From: Portulaca oleracea
Taxonomy: Eukaryota > Streptophyta > Magnoliopsida > Caryophyllales > Portulacaceae
Direction: 5' to 3'
Length of the DNA: 64,000 bases
Assembly (NCBI GenBank): GCA_029582165.1
Contig: CM055892.1
Span: 4,280,347-4,344,346 of the forward strand
The position numbers and the translations under genes were made by a program. Of the stretch, positions 11,075 to 21,789 are shown piece after piece. The notes beneath the pieces were generated by a model. It ran no database searches. It saw only the letters and a list, made by a program, of their open reading frames with translations, and had not been told where the DNA came from. The first letter of the stretch is position 1. Every line of letters begins with the position of its first letter.

Positions 11075-11184
11075 CATTAAAACTCGTGGGGGTTTTAATG
11101 AATTATGGACTGGGCCTCTTGCTTCCCCGGCCCAGAGAGACATGGATTGAAATTGATAAAACCCGTGGGGGTTTGATCAATTTC
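11075..11184 (-). promoter_or_regulatory. U5 palindrome pair, 5' LTR of element 1
   Basis: Boxes 11,075-11,100 and 11,149-11,184, each with one mispair relative to the 3' LTR copies. Centres are 79 bp apart. Confidence 0.65.
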
Positions 11185-11960
11185 TAGTCCATTTCTCTCG
11201 GGCCTAGCCTTGAATTAATGATGGATATGAATTAAATTATTTTTCAAAATTATTTTTATGTAAGAGCGAATATTCTAAATAATTAAACGGGTTTATAAAA
11301 TGGTACAGAGTCGCCAACCGATTTAAGGAAATCGACAAACCATAAAATGATAAAAAGTGACTCCCGTCTACGAACCAGATTTCTAAGTTCGAGGGTAAGG
11401 TTACGAACTCGAGAATTATAAGAACTCTCGAATTCTCCTGTTAGAAAACAGACTCTACTAAAATCGAACTTGAAATGAGAAAGAGCGGGGAGAAGTTTAA
11501 TGAATTTCGCGATGTTATTATTCGAACATGCAACATTGAAACATGATGTTTATTTTACAAAATATGTACAAGTAAAGGAAATGAAATGTTAAATTACATT
11601 ATTAAGATAACAATAATAATAACGAAAGCAAACCTCGTTTAGTGTTGGATGCTCGAATGTGAAGATCGAACTCCTTAACTAAGCCTTGACTTGGAACTTG
11701 GAGGGGATGATGAGTATAAGGATGGTGAGAGAATAATATAAGAGTGGTGATGTGGTGATTTTATGAGAGTATTAGAGATGGAGTTTTAAGGGAGTTTAGG
11801 TATAATGATGATGTTGGTGATAATTTGGGTAAAATAATGGTGTTAGTTTATGAAATGTGTGTAATGGAGGGGGGTATTTATAGGTGAAGGAGGTGGAGAT
11901 TTGGAGGGAAAATGAAGGGAACATACCCAAACAATCATGCCCCTATCTCCATGCAATCAA

Positions 11961-12236
11961 ATAACCCCCGCGGGTTATAAAAAGTCAAGGGAGAAGTCAA
12001 TCCCACGTGAGCTAAAATCAAGGGGTTTGCATGGGATTTTTGGCGCCAGCTTTTGAAGAGAAAACCCTTGCGGGTTTTGAAGCCTTCACACGGATCGCTA
12101 ACGTGGACTGCTGCAAAACGACGCGCTCTGGGTAGCAGAAAACCCCCGCAGGTTTTGAAGTTGCTTGGGTCGGATGCCCTTTTTGGCCGCTTTTGTTCTG
12201 GGTCGCTTATGATTTATTATAACCCCGCGGGTTATA
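11961..12236 (-). promoter_or_regulatory. U3 array of four palindromic boxes, 5' LTR of element 1
   Basis: Boxes at 12,218-12,236, 12,139-12,156, 12,061-12,078 and 11,961-11,978. Spacings are about 80, 78 and 100 bp, then 91 bp to the TATA box. The 12,061 box has a different 4-nt centre (TTGC) but intact AAAACCC/GGGTTTT arms. Confidence 0.7.
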
Positions 12237-12378
12237 TTTCGATTTGTTGCCCGTTTTGCTTTTTTGGGCTTACTTCGTTAACTGCATGGGCCCAATTTCA
12301 CATTTTGGTATCCAGCCCAACTGACTTGTTGAATTTTGATGGATCGGGATTATGTCGGTGCAAATCCTGATGTCTACA

Positions 12379-12483
12379 ATTGCAGGAGCATCATTTGGAC
12401 TTATCATTGATAGCGTACAAGCAGCAACTAAAAACGTTTTTGTTATTTTATTTGGATATGGTTTTATGTTGAATTATGGTTAA
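12379..12483 (+). pseudogene. 3' part of the interrupted host exon, with stop codon
   Basis: Thirty-five codons run from the outer edge of the Tat 5' LTR to TAA at 12,481, in frame with the segment ending at 622. Joined at Leu-Ile-Val / Ala-Gly-Ala the peptide is smooth. The left flank ends ATAGT. The right flank begins AT then TGC, as expected of a 5-bp target duplication with three bases lost from the right copy. The function is unknown. Confidence 0.5.
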
Positions 12484-12750
12484 GTAAAGTGTATCCAGTT
12501 ACATTGCAATTAAGACAAGTAAATGGTGAGTGTGGTGATACTTATTAGTATCCCACCAAGGCCAAAATCAGACAATCTATGGTTTACCATGGCAAGGATC
12601 CATTGTGGTGGACAAAATGGAGCATATATTTGGTTATATTAAGGATGGTAATACTTAGTGAATGACATTTGATGTTGATTTATTTTACGAAACAACAACT
12701 GGGCAAAAAACAACAGGCCTTAACAGCCTGTTATCAACATATGGTATAAT
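12484..12750 (+). other. Probable 3' flank of host gene and LINE 5' end
   Basis: No reading frame. It lies between the stop of the broken host exon and the first recognisable LINE codons. The LINE start could not be placed exactly. Confidence 0.4.
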
Positions 12751-14241
12751 GAAAGTTATAGCCTTGAATGTATGTGGAGCGAAGAGATAGCAAATTGTTG
12801 CTGAAATAAAAGCTCTTAAAAGGAAATACAAACCAGATATATTGTTCATACTTGAGATGATGACTAATTTAGCTAATTCAGAGACAATTGTGCGTCAATT
12901 CGGTTATGAAAATGCAGAAATTGTTAATCCCACAAATCATTCAATCTGGGCCCTATGGGATAATAATAACCACTTCCGAGTAGCTACTCTTAGTAAAGAT
13001 AACCGAGCCATACATTAATTATTAGTTCATGATGTTGGCAAACAACAAAATTGCATCACATCCGGTATCTACGGGCCAACTCAGAGTAGAGAAAATGAGG
13101 TTTTTTGGAATAATCTCATGAATCTGCAAAATATTTTTTACCTTCCATAGTGTATAATTGGCGATTTTAATGAACTTAAATCTAGGACGGAAAAAGGGGG
13201 GTAATCCAGTCCTGTCCAGTAGAATGGAAAGACTAACTCAATTCCTTTCACTTATTAATGGGGAATCTGCAATAATTCGAGGGCATAAATTGTCTTGGAA
13301 AAAACGGGTACATGGCCATTGGATCTATGAACGACTAGATCGAGCAATTCTTTGTAAAGATTTTGCTGATAGATATCCAGATGTAATAACGTATCATGGT
13401 TCGTTCAAATTCTCGGACCACTGTTCGGTGGTTGTGGAGACTAGTAGAGATATTAATCAAAGAAAGATTTATCCTTTCCGATATCAGCGTTTTTGGAGTC
13501 AATATGATCAAACGAAACAGATAACAAAAAAAAATGTGGAGTGTACCTCAAAAAGGTATACGGATGTTTTGTGTGACCCAGAAATTAAAATTAGTAAAGC
13601 TCGGACTCAGAGAATGGGCCAAAGAACAATTTAGGAATTTCAAAAATAAACTAGAGGAGAACTTGGATAAAATTGAATACATAGAAGAAAAACTCTTGGA
13701 GAATCCTCAGAGCTTTCGGTTAAATTCTTGGTTAAGTCGCTTGATTAAACAAAGAGAAAAACTACTGTTATACCAGCAAAACTATTGGGGAAAGTTATCC
13801 CGAAAATATTGGTTGGTAAAGGGGGATAGGAATTCATCCTAATTCCAAAGACTAGCGAAAGCAAAACAAAAACGACAAGATATATCAAAAATCAAAACGG
13901 AAAACGGTACGTGGCTGGAAAATGAAGAGGAAATTGGGGACAAATTTGTGGAAGACTATAGGTCTCGGTTCACATCCCAGGGTTTATCGGCGATAATTAA
14001 TTCACACCCAGAAATTAATAGGGTCAGAAAAGACTCCGTCAATGACCTTCTTTTGACAATTCCATCGAAAGAAGAAATCAAATCAGCTGTTTTTGACATC
14101 GATCCTAGTAAGACACCAGGACCAGATGGTTTTGGAGCAGGTTTTTTCCAAGACTCCTGGGAGCTCATTGAGCGTGATATTGTTCAAGCGGTTCAAGATT
14201 CTTTTGATAAGGGGCATTTACTTAAAGAAATCAACCACACT
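12751..14241 (+). pseudogene. L1-type LINE ORF2: endonuclease and start of reverse transcriptase
   Basis: Reading from ATG at 12,751, with several stops and frameshifts, gives the endonuclease order of plant L1 elements: MKVIALNVCGAK, SGIYGP, IGDFNE, ERLDRAI and FSDHCSVV. A linker with KLREWAKEQFRNFKN and KYWLVKGDRNS follows. The N-terminal RT block follows with DPSKTPGPDGFGAGFFQ and SWELIERDI, and stops after EINHTF at about 14,241, where Tat sequence begins. The central RT core is absent from the window. The remaining C-terminal part resumes at 19,568. Confidence 0.85.
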
Positions 14242-15259
14242 TTTGATAAGCGGTTCAAAAATTAATTAAAAGTCCAACAAAGTTAATGGATAACGTTTTA
14301 GACTGGATAATAGTCACTAAGTCTGAGTAAATTAATTTATCGATTTAATTAATAAATCCATCACATTTATGGCAGGCTCGTTGTTAGGCCCAACCGAATT
14401 AGATTTGTCAATTAAGCCCATAAATTAATTATAACTCGCTTATTGTTGGCTTTATCCAGTCCTTTACAATGTCCGTTTTCCCTGAGTAAATAAATAAAGC
14501 TTGTTGTATACTATGTGTAAATACGTGTCTTTATGTTGGGTCTTCATTAGATTCGGACCTAATTTTGAGATATTGTTTTAGTACGCGTAATAATCGTTGG
14601 GCTGAGAAGAAATAAATTTATAAACTCGATTAATTAACCTTAAATGTTGCGGTCGGCACGGTGGTGAGGCCCGTCCATGTTAAAGGTTAATTATCCTTGT
14701 TTATCGATTCATTTTAACCCACCTTTGATGATTTTATTCGGCCCTTCTCAATATTCTCTTACTCACGGTCCAAAGAAAATTGATTAATAATCAAACAAAG
14801 TCAGTGTGTGTTGTTCTAGCCTGCGTAATAGTCTCAAGGTTAGAGAAAATAAATTTATAAATTTGATTATTAAGTCTAACAAATCCATGGTCGGCCCTTG
14901 TTAAGCTCATCCATGGTGGAATTAATAATTGAGTTTATAAGTCTGTTTTAACTCGCCTTTTGATTGCTTTATTCGGTCCTTTACAACATCCACTTTCCTT
15001 GAGTTAAATAAATAAATGTGTTGGGTCACAATAAAAAAAGTGTCATTGTGTTAAGCATTATTCTAGTCCGTATAATAGCCAGCATAGCTTGAGTTAACCC
15101 AAGTTTGTTAGTTCAAGTGACGGATTCTCCTTAAAACGGTCGGCTTGTGGTTTAAGCCCATCCGAATTGAGAAACACTCACTTGCGCTTTCAAACTTATA
15201 TCGACTTGCTATATTTGACTTTATCTGACCCTTTATAATGCTCTTGTTGTAAAAAGTGT

Positions 15260-16180
15260 TGTTGTGACACGCAAACCTGTTGTTTCCTGAGTTAGTATAT
15301 AGGTGTCTTACACGTTAGGAGGTGTTATATATAGTCTAGTAAACCCAGGTCATGGATGAGTCTTTGTTTCAAAGTCTACATGTAAATGACTTTCAGCCTT
15401 TAGAAAGTCTCACACAAGGTCATGTCATATGTGAGTCTTTTCTTAAGTCAATATGTGTGTTTTGGAAGTATAAACCCGGGTCATGAGTGATTTTTTTCCT
15501 GGGTTAATGTGTGTAAGTCCAGTGTAAAACCCAGGTTATGGATGAGTCTTTGTTTTAGAGTTAGGATATGAGTGTCTTTTTTCTTTAGAAAGTATCATAT
15601 AAGATCTAGGGTGAGTCTTTGTGATAGTGTCTGCATATAAGTATCTTGCATTCTTTAGGAGGTCTTATACAAGTTCGTAGGACATGGGTGAGTCCTTTTC
15701 CAGAGTCAACATATGAATGTCCTGCATTATAGAAGTCTCCTATTGGGTCTAAGTCATGCAAACCCATGTCATGGGTGAGTCGTTAAGTCTTTCTCTTGAG
15801 TTAGCATGTAAGCGTCTTGCATTCTTTAGAAAGTCTCATATAGGTTCATAGGTCATGAATACCTATGTCGTGGGTGAGTCTCTTCTCAAGTTGGCATATC
15901 ATGTGAGTGTCTTTCTTTAGGAAGTCTAATGTAAGCCCATGTCATAAGTTAGGATTTCCAGGTCAGCATATAGGCATTTGCACTTTAGGAAGTCATGTAG
16001 GACATGTAGACCCATGTCGTGGGTCAGTCTTTTCCTTGAGTCGGCATATAGAGGTCTTGCATCCCAGGAAGTCTCATGCAGATCAATTAGCGCATTCAAA
16101 CCCATGTCTTGGGTGAGTCTCTCCCGAGTCAACATATAGGCGTTTTTCATTTTAGGAAGTCCATATAGGTCATTTAGGTC
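15260..16180 (+). repeat. Degenerate repeat of 65-80 bp in the element 2 leader
   Basis: The phrases CATGGGTGAGTC, CATATAGGTGTC and TTTAGGAAGTC recur many times. It is the inverted equivalent of 8,540-9,060 but has more copies. Confidence 0.75.
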
Positions 16181-16770
16181 ATGCATGCATTGGGATGGTT
16201 GTTTCTTCATTTGTCTAGTGTCAAGGTCAAGGCCTGAGCTAACCATAAAGGGAATATTGGGATGACGGGAAATTCTGCAACTACATAGATCTCGAGGGAA
16301 CAACATGGAGAATTGTTAGGCTTTGGAGCACATGATCCAGTCCGGGAAACTGCCCCTACCGAAAGCAGCACAGAGGACCAGATATAATATGAATTCCCTA
16401 TACGAGGATGAGGGGGGGCACATCATCAAAGGAGTTTTAGAAGTAGCTACAGTCCTGGTTTCAACCATTTCATGCTCAGAGTTTGTTAGAGTCAATTCTT
16501 CATTTATTTCTTGAATTCAGTTGCTCTTGTTGCTATTTGATCAAACAGAATTTCGTGCTTATGTTTTTTACTTGAGTGGAAAGGTTCTCTCATCTATCCA
16601 TCATCCGTACAAACAAAGTCTGACAAATTCACCTTCTCTTGTCCTTCCATATTTGTCATATACCTCGTTCCCATCTTTCAGTTTTCTTGAATCCAGGGTT
16701 AGAGAGATGAACAGAGAAACTCAAAAAAAAAAAAAAGAGAAAAAAAAAGAGGGTGAAAAACTATAGAGTG

Positions 16771-16813
16771 GCAGGTTTGAAAACCTCATTGAGGCAAACC
16801 GGGCAAAAGGAGA
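16771..16813 (+). other. Hairpin module of Tat element 2, copy a
   Basis: Outer stem GGTTTG (16,774-16,779) with CAAACC (16,795-16,800) and inner stem CCTC-ATT-GAGG, followed by GGGCAAAAGGAGA. Confidence 0.55.
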
Positions 16814-17149
16814 TAATAAAAATTGATTGAGAGAAGCCAGCCTGCACCTTCCGTCCAACACGTTGAGCAAAAGGAGAGAATATCGTCAGGAAAGACCGAA
16901 TCCCATAATTTCTCTGAAGTGAGCAATCCTCATTAGAAATCTCGCAGCTTAACTAAATGTGCCGAGGACAGGGGGCTTCCACCCCACCTTCATTTCACCA
17001 TTCGCATTACCCTCACTTTCTCATCTTACCACACACCACTTACTTTCTAGCCTTTCCATCAAACCTCAACCTTTCTAAACCCTTAACCCAATCCAAAAGG
17101 TGTGCTATGACCAAAGGAGAATAGGGAGGTAACCCATGAAGTTCGAAAA

Positions 17150-17325
17150 AAAAGGAAAGCCAGAAATATGGAGTTCAAAAAAAAAGAGAGAGAGAAAGAA
17201 GTTGAAAGAGATTGGAAAAAAAAGGAGGAAAGCGAAAAAAAAAGAAGAAGGAAATGGAGGAAAGAAAAAAAAAGGAGAAAGAAAGAAGGGGAGAATAAGA
17301 AATTAGAAGGCGGAAATAAGGGTCA
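17150..17325 (+). repeat. Purine-rich tract at the pol deletion point
   Basis: About 170 bp of A/G-runs. Element 1 has a shorter purine tract just after integrase (5,590-5,625, minus). The lysine/glutamate-rich open frame here is low-complexity, not a gene. Confidence 0.7.
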
Positions 17326-17656
17326 TGCACACCAGAGAAATAATCCCGTCCTAAACCTTCACCTCATCATCCATACACTTCATCATACCTTTCAGCCTTC
17401 AATAACATTTCAGCCTTCATAACCATCCATAACCTGCATATGAACCCTCAAACTTTCATAACCATCTTTTCGAACCGTTAAGCCTTCCTCGAGGCACTAC
17501 TCATCAAAGTTGCGTTTAAAGAACTACGACTAGCCTGATTCCACCTCGGATACGTAGGAGAACCTCTTCGAGGCTCGGCCGAAACCTGTTCACTTTAGAG
17601 AGCATCCGTCGTTGAATAAACTGGTCTTTGAGAGAATAAAAAAAAAAGAGAGAATA

Positions 17657-17703
17657 AAAAGCTAGTCTGAAAACCCACTCGGGCGGGCTAGGCAAAAGGA
17701 GAG
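17657..17703 (+). other. Hairpin module of Tat element 2, copy b
   Basis: Outer stem CTAGTCTG (17,662-17,669) with CGGGCTAG (17,684-17,691): all eight pairs form, two as G-T. Inner stem CCC-ACTC-GGG, then GCAAAAGGAGAG. Confidence 0.55.
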
Positions 17704-17763
17704 CAAACCCTGGATTTCATCACTATCGTCAACTCTTCATCTTTTCGTTCGTCAGACTTGGAC

Positions 17764-17945
17764 ACCGCTAAAAGGGACCATCATCATCCAGCTACCGCAT
17801 AAAAGGTTGCTGCCCTCTGGTCACCGCTAAAAGGGACCATCATCATCCAGCTACCGCATAAAAGGTTGCTGCCCTCCGGTCGCTGCTAAAAGGGACCACC
17901 GTCACCCAGCTGTCGCATAAAAGGTTTCTATCATCCGGTTGCCAC
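17764..17945 (+). repeat. Short tandem repeat, about three units of 58 bp
   Basis: CTAAAAGGGACCA followed by CATAAAAGGTT recurs three times. It stands where element 1 has its longer 50-bp array. Confidence 0.75.
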
Positions 17946-18135
17946 CCAAAGGCCACCGACAATGACTTATCAACAGTCAAGTAGAGCATCATTCTTGCTC
18001 GAGATTATCCTCAAAGGGGCGCATGCCGCCCACGACCGCGTGCGATGCAGGACTCAGCTTCCAAGCATCACCCCAGGCATTGTAATCCAAAGTCATATCC
18101 CCAGGCTACTTTGACCTCCGTCCTATTCGGACTTG

Positions 18136-18153
18136 GCCAAAGTGGGGGCTCTC
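18136..18153 (+). other. Polypurine tract of element 2
   Basis: CCAAAGTGGGGGCTCTC directly before the LTR start. Confidence 0.8.
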
Positions 18154-18296
18154 TGTAGACGCCGGAATTTTCACCGACAGAATTCTGACCCGTCAAAATT
18201 TAGCAAGTCAATTAGGCCGAACACCAAAATGGGTCATTGAGCCCATGGAGTTGGCAATATAAGCCCAACAAGGCAAAATAGCCCGCATGACTATGA

Positions 18297-18570
18297 TAAA
18301 ACCCGCGGGGGTTTTAATAAACAGAAGCAGCCAAAACCAGAGCAGGCCCAAGACGCACCACCGGCCCAGACGACAAAACCCGCGGGGGTTTTAAGCTATG
18401 CAGAAGGCGTCGTTTCGAGCAGGCCATGTCAGTGATCCGCTTGAAGTGATTTAAAACCCGCGGGGGTTTTATTTCCAGAAGCTGCCGCCAAAAGCAATCC
18501 ATGCAAACTCCTTGATTTTAGCCCATGAGGGTTGATCTTCCTTGACCTGCCAAAACCTGTGGGGGGTTTT
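18297..18570 (+). promoter_or_regulatory. U3 array of four palindromic boxes, element 2
   Basis: Boxes at 18,297-18,316 and 18,452-18,471 (TAAAACCC/GGGTTTTA), 18,375-18,392 (AAAACCC/GGGTTTT) and 18,552-18,570 (one mispair). Spacings are 77, 78 and about 100 bp, then 82 bp to the TATA box. Confidence 0.75.
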
Positions 18571-18639
18571 ATGATTGCATGGGCATGATCATGGGGATGT
18601 GTCCTCTCCTTTTCCCTCCTAAAACCTCACCTCTTCACC

Positions 18640-18647
18640 TATAAATA
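18640..18647 (+). promoter_or_regulatory. TATA box of element 2 LTR
   Basis: TATAAATA followed by a pyrimidine-rich stretch, at the position homologous to the TATA boxes of element 1. Confidence 0.7.
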
Positions 18648-19329
18648 CCCCCTCATAATCACTCTCATTTCACCAACTGTTACCACTATACTACCAAAAC
18701 TCTCCCAAAATCTCACTTATGTCCATACTCTCTTAAACCTCTTTCTCTAATCATTCATCCACTATTATTATCCATCCATTTCATCTATAATCCAAGTCCT
18801 ATCTTAGCATACCTAAATCTCCATTTCATCCAAGTGCCTCTCCAAGGAATCTCAAGAGAAGTTCGGTCCATCAGTGAGGTTTGAGCATCTTTGATTTCAA
18901 TCATGTAATTATATTCGTTTATCGCCTTATATGTACATTACTTTGTAAAACATTTCTTTTTTTTTTTTACATTTGCATGTTCGGAATATAATTTTGTGAA
19001 ATATATTAAACTTCTTCCCGCTCTCTTTCATTTCAAGTTTGATTTTAGTAGAGTATGTTTTCTAACAGGTGGATTCGAGAGTTCTTATAATTCTTGAATC
19101 TGTAACCTTACCCCGAACTTAGAAATCGGGTTCGTAAACCGGAGTCACTTTTATTATTTTCGATTTGTCAGTTTCCTTAAATCGGATGGCGACTCTTTCT
19201 TTTTTTATATAATCTCTTTTTATTATTTTACGTGAATGTTTATTACGTTGAACGAATTTATAAAATAATTTACATAATTCCATATTTCGATCCGAATTTT
19301 GCTCAAGAGAAAATACCATAGGAATTATT

Positions 19330-19347
19330 AAAGGTCATATGGCCTTT
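19330..19347 (+). promoter_or_regulatory. U5 palindrome of element 2
   Basis: AAAGGTCATATGGCCTTT pairs along its whole length with one G-T pair. It stands where element 1 has AAAACCC-type boxes, with different arms. Confidence 0.55.
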
Positions 19348-19567
19348 GAATTTTATGTAAAGTTATTTGTAAATTAATTTGATGTAATTTCAAACATGTG
19401 AATAATAAAAATTGATTATTGAATAAATAAAAAGTTACCCCCCGAAAATGAATTTCATAAAATAAAAATATCCTTATTTAAGGATTAAGCAACCTTAGTC
19501 GACTCCCGATCATTAAGTAGCGCATCCGAAAACAATTTCCCCGAACGGGAATTTTTCGGGTCCTACA

Positions 19568-20984
19568 CTAAGATCAAGCGATTTTTTTACGTATAAAAGC
19601 AAGAATTCAGATTCTCCAGTTTGGAGGAACCTCTTAAAGATTAGAGATGTCTTACGAAGTGGTATGCGATGGAGACTCAGAGATGGTAAGACAATTAAAT
19701 TTTGGACAGATAATTGGGTTGACGGAAAGCCCTCAAGTGAAATATGTGAGAATAATGATTATGGGGATAAGTCCCTAACAATAGATAAGTTTATTACTTA
19801 AGAAAAAGCATGGGATATAGAGAAATTAAACAGAGTTATTCAAGACCCGGGTGTAGTTAGGAAGATTTTGGGAATTCCAATTACATTGTCGATTCTCAAA
19901 GATGAGTTGTTTTGGGGCCTGACCGGTAATGGAATGTTTTCCACGAAAATAGCTACTAGAATTCTTCAAGAGTGTATTGACCAGTCGGAAAAATGGGAAT
20001 TTAGATGGATCTGGAAAATTGATTTCCCCCCGAAACTAGGAATCTTCCTGTGGCTTATGCTTCACAGGGCTCTTTAACTCACAGAAATCTTCTACGCAAA
20101 GGAATCAGCCTGGACCCGATCTGTCCTCTTTGTCTTGAAAAGATTGAAAGTGATAATCATCTTTTTTGGGATTGCTCGATGACTCGGAGAGTTTGGTCTC
20201 TAGCGGTTCAACATGGTTTGATCTCGAATTCCGGGATTGATCATGGACATAACTTTATTCAACAATTTCTGGTGGCAAATAAATCTTGGGACCGTAAAAG
20301 AGAATTAATCAGGGGAATTTTTCTCTTATGGACAATTTGGAAAAACAGGAATGAAGTTATCTTTCGAAATAAAATTTTTGACCTTTGCAGAGCCTCATAC
20401 AGGCAAAAAGAAGTGCGGCGGAATGGCAAATTAGAAATAATAATGAGGTAGAGATTCAGGGTAGCAGTAGTGAGGAAGGGTATACCAATTCTCCTTCTCA
20501 AGTGCGGTGGTATACCCCTCCTGTGCGCGCTGTCAAACTAAACTTCAACGGCTCTCACGTCTCCAATTCAGTGGCGGGCGGATTCATCATTCGCGACTGG
20601 AGGGGAGCAGTTCTTAGAGGAGGTGCGACGTACTATGGCGACGCACCCATTTTGGTTGTTGAGGCGAGGGCTCTCAGAGATGGTCTGGTGGTAGCAGCTA
20701 CAGCGGGCTTCAAGCATATTCTCATTGAAGGTGATAACATGGTGGTTATTCAGGCTTTAAAGGGTAATTATTCAATCCCTTGGCAAATAAGAGGGCCCAT
20801 TCAGGATGCACAACTTCTTCTTCGGTGATTCTAGGTTGTTCAAATTTCACATATCTTCCGCGAAGCCAACGCAGTTGCTGACTGGTTAGCTCATCAGGGA
20901 CACTTAACAGGGGTTGAGGGTAGTGTGTCAATTCTAAATAATCCTAACCTCTGTAATTTAGTTGAACTTGATAGGGCGGGCTGA
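19568..20984 (+). pseudogene. L1-type LINE ORF2: C-terminal part with zinc-knuckle and RNase H
   Basis: Directly after the LTR the frame reads SPVWRNLLKIRDVLRSGMRW and IKFWTDNWV, the segment after RT in plant L1 proteins. The RVT zinc-binding region follows with FPPKLGIFLWLMLHRAL and CPLCLEKIESDNHLFWDC (Cys-Cys-His-Cys). Then comes an RNase H with VKLNFNGSH, VEARALRDGL, IEGDNMVVI and FREANAVADWLA. There are stops at about 19,800 and 20,826 and frameshifts between. It ends at TGA 20,982. Confidence 0.85.
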
Positions 20985-21034
20985 TTTCTTGTGAGATGAC
21001 GTTGCTAGCCCATCTTTCCCCCTCGCTTACCGTT

Positions 21035-21035
<1 letters not shown>

Positions 21036-21074
<39 letters not shown>
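21036..21074 (+). repeat. (TAA)13 tail of the LINE
   Basis: Thirteen TAA units about 50 bp after the last LINE codon mark its 3' end. Confidence 0.85.
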
Positions 21075-21076
<2 letters not shown>

Positions 21077-21789
21077 CATGAAATTACCAATTTACCCTTA
21101 CTCCCAAGCACGTAAAAAATCACTAAAATACCCTTGTTAGACTCTCAATGGTCCGACGAGCTCAAGTGTTAGCAAAACTAATCACAACAAAATCTCAATA
21201 ATTAACGAAGTCAGCCTAAACTATTAACGACGTCAAGGTCAACGCCTTTGAATTTTTTCGGGGTTTTACATCATTACCCCCTCAGAAGAAGTTTCGTCCT
21301 CGAAACTTAAACTCAACACCAACAATCTTCCAGACAAAGTTAACGGTGTCCCTAACCAAAACTCGAGGTTTTACATCATTACCCTCTTTAAAAGAGTTCG
21401 TCCTCGAAACTCGACATGCCTTATGCTTTGGATAGGTGCAGATACATTGATCTCATCTCCACCTTGGCTTTCCAAAAGACTCTAGTTGGGAGCATGGTTC
21501 TCCCATCCCACTTTTACTACAGGGACGATAATTCTTCAAAGCTGCTTCTCTCCATGATGTAGAATCTCCAACAGCTACTCCTCATAGGTTAAGTCTTCTC
21601 TCAACCTCCGAATTCTCATTGGGGTCTTCTTCTTATTCTAGGCCCTCCTCGGGGCTCTATTCCATACCCTCCTCAAGGTTTCCGGCGTTTCAAAGATGCT
21701 TGGGTTGGGTGCTCATAGCAACTGCAATGGTATGTCATCCAAAAGATGTTAAAAACAAGCAACCATGCAACTGCAACACAAAAGGAAAC

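Larger units (their letters stand above)
623..12378 (-). mobile_element. Tat/Ogre-type Ty3/gypsy retrotransposon, element 1
   Basis: The element has two LTRs of about 1.57 kb that begin TGT and end ACA in minus-strand sense. Just inside the 5' LTR is a primer-binding site matching the 3' end of plant tRNA-Arg (10,782-10,799), and just outside the 3' LTR is a polypurine tract (2,188-2,206). The internal order in element sense is: a 3.1-kb leader without gag, the end of reverse transcriptase, an archaeal-type RNase H, integrase, then a long 3' untranslated part with tandem repeats. The tRNA-Arg primer site and this RNase H type point to the Tat/Ogre lineage. gag, protease and most of RT are missing and pol is frameshifted, so it is not autonomous. 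The LTRs differ by scattered substitutions, so the insertion is not recent. Confidence 0.85.
10803..12378 (-). repeat. 5' LTR of Tat element 1
   Basis: Starts TGTAGACATC at 12,378 in minus sense and ends GGGTCCTACA at 10,803. TATA box at 11,875-11,882. It matches 623-2,187 with scattered substitutions and small indels. Confidence 0.9.
14242..19567 (+). mobile_element. Tat-type retrotransposon, element 2, 5'-truncated and without pol
   Basis: It has one LTR (18,154-19,567) preceded by a polypurine tract identical to that of element 1. Its internal part matches the inverted leader of element 1 from about 10,130 to 7,680, then jumps to sequence matching 5,560-5,350. The 5' LTR, primer site, gag and all of pol are missing. 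A purine-rich tract stands where pol was. It lies inside a LINE whose RT core has also vanished, so one deletion probably removed both. Confidence 0.8.
18154..19567 (+). repeat. 3' LTR of Tat element 2
   Basis: Begins TGTAGACGCC and ends GGGTCCTACA. It shares terminal blocks and general order with the element 1 LTRs but is clearly diverged, so it is another subfamily. Confidence 0.9.

Noticed and set aside
17168..17422. Lys/Glu-rich 84-codon frame
   Set aside because: Encoded by a purine-run tract at a deletion junction; low complexity.
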